From: Balneolales bacterium
GTDB taxonomy: Bacteria > Bacteroidota > Rhodothermia > Balneolales > Natronogracilivirgulaceae
Assembly (NCBI GenBank): GCA_007116685.1
Contig: SKIC01000206.1
Coordinates: 1-10,363 of the forward strand
Direction of reading: 5' to 3'
DNA: 10,363 bases
The position numbers and the translations under genes were made by a program. The notes under the pieces are model-generated. The model was not told where the DNA came from and did no database searches. It saw only the letters and a list, made by a program, of their open reading frames with translations. Below are positions 1 to 6,196 of the stretch, one piece after another; position 1 is the stretch's first letter; each line of letters begins with the position of its first letter.

Positions 1-1
1 A

Positions 2-1090
2 AAATCTGACTTGGAATGGATTCCAAACGAAAGACACACCGTCTCTACCGGAATTTGGACCGGAAATATTACTTTAAAACTTTCAGATTTCTTCGACGGT
101 ACACAAATATTTGACTCTCGTATTCAGTCGCAATATGCTTCTTGGTATTTGCAGGATATATGGAGACCCACCGTTCGTTGGAAAATCAATGCAGGAATAC
201 GAGCGAATTACTTTTCGGCAGGTGATTATTTAAGATTAGAGCCGAGGGCTTCTGTTGATTACAGGCTTACTACTAATACTCGTTTTCAGCTTGCATACGG
301 ACGTTATTATCAATTCCTGACATTGATTACGAACGAAGCATTCAGCGGTTTTGACGTTTGGCTTACTACTGACGAAGGTGTTCCTCCGGCTTGGGGAGAT
401 CAGTTTGTTGCCGGTATTAAAACAACCATCTTCGATGATTATGATTTAGAGGTGGAAGCTTATTACCGCACCATGAATGATTTGTTTGAATTAGATCCAT
501 TTCTCCCTGACGCTGCCGGTTTGGATTATGCTGATGTCTTTCGCTTCGGAGACGGATATGCCTACGGAATGGAATTCATGATTGACAGAACGGTTGGTAA
601 ACTGAATGGTTTTATCGGCTATACTTTTGGCATCACACGGCGGAGATTCGATGAATTCAATAGTCGCAATTTCTATCCCCCCAAGTACGACAGAACGCAC
701 GATGTTAATGTGGTTACCAACTATCAATTAAGCAGAAGATGGAAAGCCACAGCCGTTTTCAATTACGCAACCGGTCAAGCTTATACACGTCCGCTTGGGC
801 GTTCGGGATTGTCGAACAATCCATTTAGCGATACCAATACAGATGTTTTAATTGTAGGCAATGTGAATGCTTCCCGCCTGCCTTCTTATCACCGCTTAGA
901 TTTAGGCTTTTCGAGATTTGGTAACTTTTTCGATATCGGAGAATCAGAACTACAGCTTCAGGTTATAAATGTGTATTCAAGAAGAAATGTGTGGTTTTAC
1001 ACTTATGATTTTGATGAAAACCCGATTCGTCAGGAAGCTGTCAACTTGCTACCCCTTCTGCCGGCGTTATCCTACACTGTAAATTTTTAA
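2..1090 (+). CDS. TonB-dependent receptor, C-terminal beta-barrel part (5' end cut by window)
   Basis: This is the last ~362 residues of an outer-membrane TonB-dependent receptor; the frame is open from base 2, so the signal peptide, plug and TonB box lie upstream of the window. A TTG at 11 lies in frame but is inside the barrel and is not a believable start. What is visible is a run of alternating aromatic/polar beta-strand segments, the FYPPKYDRTHDVNVV stretch and the LPSYHRLDLGFSR stretch, both typical of the last strands in Bacteroidota receptors of this kind, then NVYSRRNVWFY and a terminal phenylalanine (YTVNF) as expected for BAM recognition. The lipoprotein gene that follows after only 9 nt is of the DUF4249 type, which commonly accompanies such receptors. 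Role: energy-dependent import of an unidentified substrate across the outer membrane. Family is confident; substrate is unknown. Confidence 0.9.
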   Translation, partial: KSDLEWIPNERHTVSTGIWTGNITLKLSDFFDGTQIFDSRIQSQYASWYLQDIWRPTVRWKINAGIRANYFSAGDYLRLEPRASVDYRLTTNTRFQLAYGRYYQFLTLITNEAFSGFDVWLTTDEGVPPAWGDQFVAGIKTTIFDDYDLEVEAYYRTMNDLFELDPFLPDAAGLDYADVFRFGDGYAYGMEFMIDRTVGKLNGFIGYTFGITRRRFDEFNSRNFYPPKYDRTHDVNVVTNYQLSRRWKATAVFNYATGQAYTRPLGRSGLSNNPFSDTNTDVLIVGNVNASRLPSYHRLDLGFSRFGNFFDIGESELQLQVINVYSRRNVWFYTYDFDENPIRQEAVNLLPLLPALSYTVNF

Positions 1091-1099
1091 ACTCTGATT

Positions 1100-1978
1100 A
1101 TGAATACAAGATTACTTGGATTATCACTTCTTTTTTTAGGCGTTCTTATTTCTTGCGAGTTGTATGAGCAGGATGATTACGTAGAACAAGTTTTCGTGGA
1201 ATCTTATATGACTGCCCTAGAACCCCTGCCTGAGGTCAGAATATCAAGAACAGCCTCTGCCTTTGAGTTTTATACTTTTGAAGATTTTGCTCTGCCAAAC
1301 GCAAATGTTCAAATCCATCTGTTAAATGATGCTGGAATCGCTGAAGAAACCTTCATCTATAGAATGGATACCGTTGGAGTTTATATCCCTGATGGTTTTG
1401 ACGATGTTAGAGTTCTTCCAATGCGAGAATATCTTCTGGATATCACCTTTACCGACAGAGAAGAACATCTACGGGCAAAGGCTTTTGTGCCGGATACTTT
1501 TCGTGTAGTCCGGTCTGTTCGGGATACCACAACATATCAGGCCTTTGAGCAATTGGAATTTGATTTTTCCCTGAGCCAATATCCCGGTCGGCAAAACATC
1601 TATATATTTTCCACGCTCGCACTTGATCCTGAAAATAACGACAGTCCACCCATTTGGAATAATTTCGATGATGAACCGCCGGTTATAGCCAGTTCCGGAC
1701 TAATCAATCAGGATAACTATCAGGTAAATCCTGATAATACCATCACTCTGACTTTCCCGTGGATTGGTATCGCGTATTTTGGCCCGAATCAAATTACTGC
1801 CTACGCTGTGGATGACAATATTTATGATTTCCTCAGATCACAAAGTGTACAATTGGGAGGCTCTACTCTTTCGCCCGGAGAAATACAGAATGTTTTTTAC
1901 AATATTGAAGGTGGTATAGGATTATTTGGTGCTATGTCGGGCGCTTCCGTTCAAGTTTATGTAAAAGCACCTTTTTGA
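1100..1978 (+). CDS. DUF4249-type outer-membrane lipoprotein
   Basis: A 292-residue predicted lipoprotein. The N-terminus has a short basic start, a hydrophobic core and a lipobox ending LISC, so Cys19 should be lipidated. The residues after it are strongly acidic (ELYEQDDYVEQ), in keeping with surface-export signals of Bacteroidota lipoproteins, though this is only suggestive. The mature protein opens with a VFVESYMT...PEVRISRTAS segment resembling the first beta-strands of DUF4249 proteins, and the rest looks beta-rich without catalytic motifs. It begins 9 nt after the receptor stop, so the two are almost certainly co-transcribed. In known pairs of this kind the lipoprotein is thought to assist the receptor, but its biochemical role is not established. 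Assignment to DUF4249 rests on the N-terminal pattern, the length and the context; it could be another beta-sandwich lipoprotein family. Confidence 0.8.
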   Translation: MNTRLLGLSLLFLGVLISCELYEQDDYVEQVFVESYMTALEPLPEVRISRTASAFEFYTFEDFALPNANVQIHLLNDAGIAEETFIYRMDTVGVYIPDGFDDVRVLPMREYLLDITFTDREEHLRAKAFVPDTFRVVRSVRDTTTYQAFEQLEFDFSLSQYPGRQNIYIFSTLALDPENNDSPPIWNNFDDEPPVIASSGLINQDNYQVNPDNTITLTFPWIGIAYFGPNQITAYAVDDNIYDFLRSQSVQLGGSTLSPGEIQNVFYNIEGGIGLFGAMSGASVQVYVKAPF

Positions 1979-1988
1979 TTGATTTCGA

Positions 1989-2019
1989 TTGTACCTATTC
2001 ATGTTGCGCTGTATACTTT
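1989..2019 (+). promoter_or_regulatory. Candidate promoter of the LKR-like gene
   Basis: In the 73-nt gap before the next gene there is TTGTAC at 1989-1994 and TATACT at 2012-2017, separated by 17 nt. The second element continues as TATACTTT, which only partly fits the Bacteroidota -7 consensus TAnnTTTG, while the TTG is about the right distance upstream for the -33 element. It would place transcription start shortly before 2030 and make the gene at 2052 independent of the receptor operon. The region is AT-rich, so a chance match is quite possible. Confidence 0.28.
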
Positions 2020-2051
2020 AATGAAATAGTAATCATTAAAAATCAGGCGAA

Positions 2052-3353
2052 ATGAACAGCATTGGTATTCGACACGAGGACAAATACAAACTTGAAAGAC
2101 GTTGTCCGATTGTTCCGGCAGATATTAAAGAACTATCAGAGGGACATGATATTCCGTTTTTTATCGAAGCATCAGAAAAGCGAATTTTTAAGGATGAGGA
2201 ATTTGAAGAAGTCGGAGCCAAAGTTGTCTCCTCTTTAGATGATTGCGATGTGATAATGGGAGTAAAAGAAATGCCTGTTGATTACTTCAAAGAGGGCAAA
2301 TGTTATGTTTTTTTCTCTCACGTGATAAAAGCGCAGCCTTACAATATGCCCATGCTAAAAAATTTACTTGCATCGGGTGCCACACTTATTGATTACGAAA
2401 AAGTAGCAGACGAATATGGCCGCAGATTAATCTTTTTTGGAAGATATGCGGGTCTTGCGGGAATGATTAATACGCTTTGGAGTATGGGCCAACGCTACAA
2501 GACGATGGGAATTGAGAATCCTTTTTCATCCATCAAACAATCGTATGAGTATGACAGCCTGAAAGAAGCGCAAGACGCTATTTCATCGGTTGGTGATTCT
2601 ATTAAAAGAAATGGATTACCCGAGCAATTACCTGGAATCGTAATGGCTGTAACCGGTGATGGTAATGTCTCAAACGGAGCCTTAGAAATTGCGAAACTAC
2701 TACCTGTAATCAATATTTCTGCACGTGAATTAACAGCACTTTCTAAAGCAAAGAAAGATCCAAATACCTTATACCTGGTTAATATAACGGCAGCAGATTA
2801 TATGCATCATAAGCAGGATAAGCCTTTTGATTTGCAGGATTATATCGCACACCCAGAAAATTACGACAATCACTTCGAGACGCTTCTACCCTTCATCAAT
2901 GTATTGGTAAATGGAATTTATTGGGATGAGAGATACCCTCGCCTCGTTACAAAAAAGTGGTTGGGTGAAAATTTCAAGGAATCATTTTTCCAACTTGATG
3001 TAATTGGGGATATAACGTGTGACCCCCTCGGTTCTATAGAATGTACACTCGAAGCCACTACTATCGAAGAACCCGTTTTTATTTACCAAACTGATTCTGA
3101 AACCCATAAGATGGGATTTGACGGTCAAGGAGTGTGCGTTATGGCCGTTGATATTTTACCCAGCGAATTACCCAGAGAAGCCTCAGAGCATTTCAGTTCT
3201 GCATTAAAACCTTATATGAAGCAACTCGCAGAAACTGATTTTTCAAAACCTTTTGAGGAATTGAATCTGCCGGATGTATTTAAAAGAGCCGTAATTTCAC
3301 ATCAGGGAAAACTGACTCCGGATTATGCGTATTTGGAAGAAGCGGTTGGTTAG
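2052..3353 (+). CDS. Lysine-ketoglutarate reductase-like dehydrogenase (LKR/saccharopine dehydrogenase N-terminal type)
   Basis: A 433-residue cytoplasmic oxidoreductase of the alanine dehydrogenase/LKR superfamily. It starts with IGIRHEDKYKLERRCPI (residues 4-20), matching the basic/acidic opening of LKR enzymes. The Rossmann glycine motif is TGDGNVSNGA (201-210), close to the TGxGNVSxGA of the reductase half of animal AASS. Further matches are NGIYWDERYPRLVT (287-300), DITCDPLGSIE (320-330) and DILPSELPREASEHF (367-381). Known members condense lysine with 2-oxoglutarate using NADPH to give saccharopine, or work in reverse. The length fits a stand-alone reductase domain; the fused or adjacent saccharopine dehydrogenase half is absent here. 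The start has a weak AGGCGA-like sequence just upstream (2045-2050). The stop codon lies at the edge of the downstream repeat cluster. Superfamily is sure; lysine as the actual substrate is inferred. Confidence 0.85.
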   Translation: MNSIGIRHEDKYKLERRCPIVPADIKELSEGHDIPFFIEASEKRIFKDEEFEEVGAKVVSSLDDCDVIMGVKEMPVDYFKEGKCYVFFSHVIKAQPYNMPMLKNLLASGATLIDYEKVADEYGRRLIFFGRYAGLAGMINTLWSMGQRYKTMGIENPFSSIKQSYEYDSLKEAQDAISSVGDSIKRNGLPEQLPGIVMAVTGDGNVSNGALEIAKLLPVINISARELTALSKAKKDPNTLYLVNITAADYMHHKQDKPFDLQDYIAHPENYDNHFETLLPFINVLVNGIYWDERYPRLVTKKWLGENFKESFFQLDVIGDITCDPLGSIECTLEATTIEEPVFIYQTDSETHKMGFDGQGVCVMAVDILPSELPREASEHFSSALKPYMKQLAETDFSKPFEELNLPDVFKRAVISHQGKLTPDYAYLEEAVG

Positions 3354-3441
3354 TTACGCTTGGGGCAGGTTGCAAATTAGTTATGCTTGGGGCAGGTGCT
3401 TGAGCAGGTTTCAAATTAGTTCGCTTGGGGCAGGTTGCAAA
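3350..3441 (+). repeat. Degenerate tandem repeat, units GCTTGGGGCAGGT
   Basis: Four copies of a 12-13 nt core occur in about 90 nt: GCTTGGGGCAGGT at 3358-3370, 3385-3397 and 3423-3435, and a shortened GCTTGAGCAGGT at 3398-3409. Three copies are preceded by TTAGTT with an optional 1-2 nt linker (3350, 3377, 3416), and three of the four are followed by TTGCAAA or TTTCAAA, making a longer unit of about 25-27 nt. The second copy runs directly into the shortened one, as if the unit had been partly duplicated. The first TTAGTT contains the TAG stop of the LKR-like gene. The G-rich core stands out from the AT-leaning surroundings. It lies between two convergent genes; I see no ORF in it. Confidence 0.85.
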
Positions 3442-3452
3442 CCTGCCCCAAG
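3424..3452. terminator. Perfect 13-bp hairpin between convergent genes, possible bidirectional terminator
   Basis: CTTGGGGCAGGTT (3424-3436) pairs perfectly with AACCTGCCCCAAG (3440-3452) around a 3-nt GCA loop. The left arm is the last copy of the tandem repeat; only this copy has the complementary arm. It sits between the stop of the LKR-like gene (plus strand) and the stop of the receptor gene (minus strand), the usual place for a terminator serving both. No strong U-tract follows directly on either strand, so it is not a textbook intrinsic terminator; it may be mainly a mobile or REP-like palindrome. The structure is certain; its function is inferred. Confidence 0.55.
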
Positions 3453-3469
3453 GATTGGTAAGATGCTTT

Positions 3470-5998
3470 TTAAAATCTTGCGGTAAAATGAACGCCCATC
3501 ATTCTTGGCGGGCCGGCTATGAAAGTTGGGATTAGGAATGTATTCCCGGTATTACCGGCATCTATCAGGTATTCTTCATTAAGCAAGTTTCTAACGTAGC
3601 CCATGATTTCAAATCTCTGATTTGGAAATACGTAACCCATGCGCATATTTACCAGAGCATAAGCATTCTGAACTAGATTCGGGTCGTTATCATCTTCAAA
3701 AAAGAAATCTGATTTCCAGGTAACGTTGGGTCTTACGTAAAAGCTACCAATCCGATTATTACCCCAATCGAAATTCAGAGCAGCGGCAATAGTGTGTTCC
3801 GGTGTTAATCGGAATCTGTTGCCGGCTAATTCCTGCTCGTTGCCATCAACGTCTTTGTCATCAAATGTTGCGTTGATGTATGAATAATTACCAAAAACCG
3901 AAAAGTTTGACGAAAATGCGTATTGAGCGCTGGTTTCAAATCCATAGGCTGTAGAGAAACCGGAATCTCTGGTTTCGTTGATGAAACCTTGCTCGGTTAA
4001 CTCCAGAACGCTGGTTTGGTAATTAGAGTAATCGTAGTAGAAGAGGTTCAAATCGTATTGCATCTGATTATTCATGATTACGCCACGAATCCCAGTCTCA
4101 TAACTCCAAACGATTTCGTTTTTGAGAATATTTGTACCTCTGGCGGTAGCATTAATCACAGCTGGACGGCGACCTCTGCTTACACTGGCATACACGTTGG
4201 TTTGCTCTTCAAGTAAATAGTTCACCGCCAAACGTCCAACGACGGAAGTAAAGGTTTCGCTTTCTGAGATTTTACCGTTTGTTGGTTCAAAGATGTTATT
4301 CGGGAAAACATCCAATATCATACCTAAAGTCCCCGGAGTTTCGGCGTCAATTACTTCATAAGCGCCTGTCATATCTTCGTAAGTGAATCGCAAACCGGCG
4401 GTGACTGCAAATCTCGATGAAAGATCATAGGTTCCATCAGCGAAAATATCGAAAGCGGAAAGCGTGCCGAAATTAGTGTATTCTTCCGTGTGAAATTGCT
4501 TAAACGGAACCGTTGCATCCTGAATTAAAGGATTGTTTTGAAATGGGTAAAATGGTTCGCCAAAAGAAACCAATGGAACAAAAGGAACCGGAAATCCTGC
4601 ATTTATCAACAGAGGAGTAAATACAGCAAAAAGGCTACGTTCGTCGGTTTCAAATGGAACTCTTTGGTAGCCATCTTCCCAGAAATAACTTACTCCGGCA
4701 AAACCACGAAACCGATTTCGATCATTATAGTTTAGGCGAAACTCCTGGCTAAATTGCTGACCAAAAGCATCCTCTCCAAAAGTAAGTGCCGGGGCTGCGG
4801 TTCCGTCTGCATCAAATAATTCGAAAGAATCAAATTCCCGGAAGGCAGTGGTGGATGATAAAGAGAAACGATCGCTAAGAACGTGATCTACCAAAAAAGT
4901 TGCTCCGTAAACGGTCCGTTCAACACCAAGCTCCTCGCCTCTTTCCATATCCGCGAAAGTAAAAGGACTGGTATTTCCGCCTCTTGGTGAGAAAGTACCA
5001 CTCTTGAAAGAAGTTCCCGGAGGATTATCGTATTGGTAATTCACAATCAAATCCATAACAGTATTGTTGCTGGGGATATATCTCACAGAACCTCTTAGAG
5101 CCAAAGTCTCCTTACCATTCAAATAACCGCCTGATAAATTTCTGATGTATCCCTGCTGCACATTATAAATTCCCGCAATACGCACCATTAATGTGTTGTC
5201 AATGATGGGAGCGTTGAAAAATCCACGGGCATATCGTGCGTCAAAATTTCCCGGACCAAGGGTTAATTCGCCGGACAAACTATTGGTGGGCTTATTCTGG
5301 ATTAAATGCACGGCTCCAATCTGCGCACCACGACCAAATAGTGTTCCCTGAGGACCTTTGAGAACCTCTACCCTTTCCATATCAAACAATTCAACCACTG
5401 AACCTCTGGATTTACTAATTGATACGCCATCCTGGAAAACAGAAACTCGAGGCTCTGTTCTGGAATCCCCACTATCGCTGGTAATTCCACGAACTACAAA
5501 ACCGGGATTATTGGGGGACTGAATTTGAATTTCCACACCCGGTACAAATGCTGAAAAAGCGTCTAATTCTTCAATTCCAATCTGAGATAAAAATTCTCCA
5601 GAGTATGCAGTAATCGAAACGGGAACTTCCTGTATGGCCTGTGGTCTTTTTTGAGCAGTTACAACCAAGCCTTGTAACTGAATAGCGTATTCAACCATAG
5701 TTATAGTCAATCGACTCGGTTCATCGCTGAGTTGTATAGTGATTTCCTGCGATTCAAATCCGATATATCGAATGCGTAAGGTATACGTACCGGCTGGAAT
5801 CTGAGAAAAAGAGAATCGACCATTACTATCGGTTGACCGGCCCTGGCCTGTTTCCATAATCATGATACTTGCGCCTGCCAGAGGTTCACCTTCTTCTGAA
5901 ACTATTACTCCGCTGAGTGAGGATTGGGCGTAGGAATCTGTACTGCTAAACATTAGAAACAGTACACCTAAAATGAGAGATTTAATTAATCTATCCAT
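3470..5998 (-). CDS. TonB-dependent receptor with N-terminal carboxypeptidase-regulatory-like domain
   Basis: A complete 842-residue outer-membrane receptor. The signal peptide has basic residues, a hydrophobic core and a probable cut after SYA (residue 24). Residues ~27-105 form a carboxypeptidase-regulatory-like beta-sandwich (LSGVIVSEEGEPLAGA; later FSQIPAGTYTLRIRYIGF). A TonB-box-like LVVTAQKRP lies at 111-119. The plug follows (~120-238) with VPVSITAYSGEFL, PGFVVRGI and VEVLKGPQGTLFGRGAQIGAV. The rest is a ~600-residue barrel ending in phenylalanine (VHFTARF). Unlike polysaccharide (SusC) receptors it is below 1000 residues and has no SusD neighbour, so it more probably imports a siderophore, cofactor or other small ligand; the substrate cannot be told. 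It is divergent from the nucleotidase gene and convergent with the LKR-like gene, and is probably monocistronic. No Shine-Dalgarno precedes the ATG, which is supported by the signal peptide. Confidence 0.93.
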   Translation of the reverse strand: MDRLIKSLILGVLFLMFSSTDSYAQSSLSGVIVSEEGEPLAGASIMIMETGQGRSTDSNGRFSFSQIPAGTYTLRIRYIGFESQEITIQLSDEPSRLTITMVEYAIQLQGLVVTAQKRPQAIQEVPVSITAYSGEFLSQIGIEELDAFSAFVPGVEIQIQSPNNPGFVVRGITSDSGDSRTEPRVSVFQDGVSISKSRGSVVELFDMERVEVLKGPQGTLFGRGAQIGAVHLIQNKPTNSLSGELTLGPGNFDARYARGFFNAPIIDNTLMVRIAGIYNVQQGYIRNLSGGYLNGKETLALRGSVRYIPSNNTVMDLIVNYQYDNPPGTSFKSGTFSPRGGNTSPFTFADMERGEELGVERTVYGATFLVDHVLSDRFSLSSTTAFREFDSFELFDADGTAAPALTFGEDAFGQQFSQEFRLNYNDRNRFRGFAGVSYFWEDGYQRVPFETDERSLFAVFTPLLINAGFPVPFVPLVSFGEPFYPFQNNPLIQDATVPFKQFHTEEYTNFGTLSAFDIFADGTYDLSSRFAVTAGLRFTYEDMTGAYEVIDAETPGTLGMILDVFPNNIFEPTNGKISESETFTSVVGRLAVNYLLEEQTNVYASVSRGRRPAVINATARGTNILKNEIVWSYETGIRGVIMNNQMQYDLNLFYYDYSNYQTSVLELTEQGFINETRDSGFSTAYGFETSAQYAFSSNFSVFGNYSYINATFDDKDVDGNEQELAGNRFRLTPEHTIAAALNFDWGNNRIGSFYVRPNVTWKSDFFFEDDNDPNLVQNAYALVNMRMGYVFPNQRFEIMGYVRNLLNEEYLIDAGNTGNTFLIPTFIAGPPRMMGVHFTARF

Positions 5999-6196
5999 GA
6001 TATTGCGATGAAGTGATTGGTTGAAAGAAAATACCTGAATTATGGTCTATGCTGCGTTACCATATTGTTAGCAGTTAATTAACAAATTATTAAGCATATT
6101 CAAATAGGCCACTGCAAGAATGATATAATGAAAAATTTGTACTAACATAATCCCTGTCATTTAGCTTCATAAAAACTTATCAAACCACATTTTACT
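5999..6196. promoter_or_regulatory. Divergent intergenic region, presumed promoters for receptor and nucleotidase
   Basis: This 198-nt AT-rich stretch separates two genes transcribed away from each other, so it should hold both promoters. On the plus strand TATAAT occurs at 6124-6129, with only a poor upstream partner (TTCAAA, 6099-6104, 19 nt away), and ATTTG at 6135-6139 resembles the end of a Bacteroidota -7 element. I find no convincing TTG/TAnnTTTG pair on either strand. No ORF, tRNA or riboswitch-like fold is evident. Presence of promoters is inferred from gene orientation, not from a clear motif. Confidence 0.4.
6065..6085. promoter_or_regulatory. Inverted repeat, possible operator
   Basis: TTGTTA (6065-6070) and TAACAA (6080-6085) are exact inverted copies separated by 9 nt, and overlapping them is a perfect 10-bp palindrome GTTAATTAAC (6074-6083). 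It lies 67 nt upstream of the receptor start and 111 nt upstream of the nucleotidase start, a suitable place for a dimeric regulator. Because the DNA is AT-rich, symmetry of this size can arise by chance. Confidence 0.25.

Noticed and set aside
11..13. TTG as the start of the first gene
   Set aside because: The reading frame is open to the window edge and the encoded protein begins in the middle of a receptor barrel, so the gene is truncated rather than starting here.
3350..3441. CRISPR array
   Set aside because: The repeats are short, unevenly spaced (27, 13 and 25 nt) and the intervening DNA is itself repeated rather than unique, with no cas gene near.
3470..5998. SusC-type polysaccharide receptor
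   Set aside because: It is shorter than typical SusC proteins, and no SusD-like gene or glycoside hydrolase is in the window.
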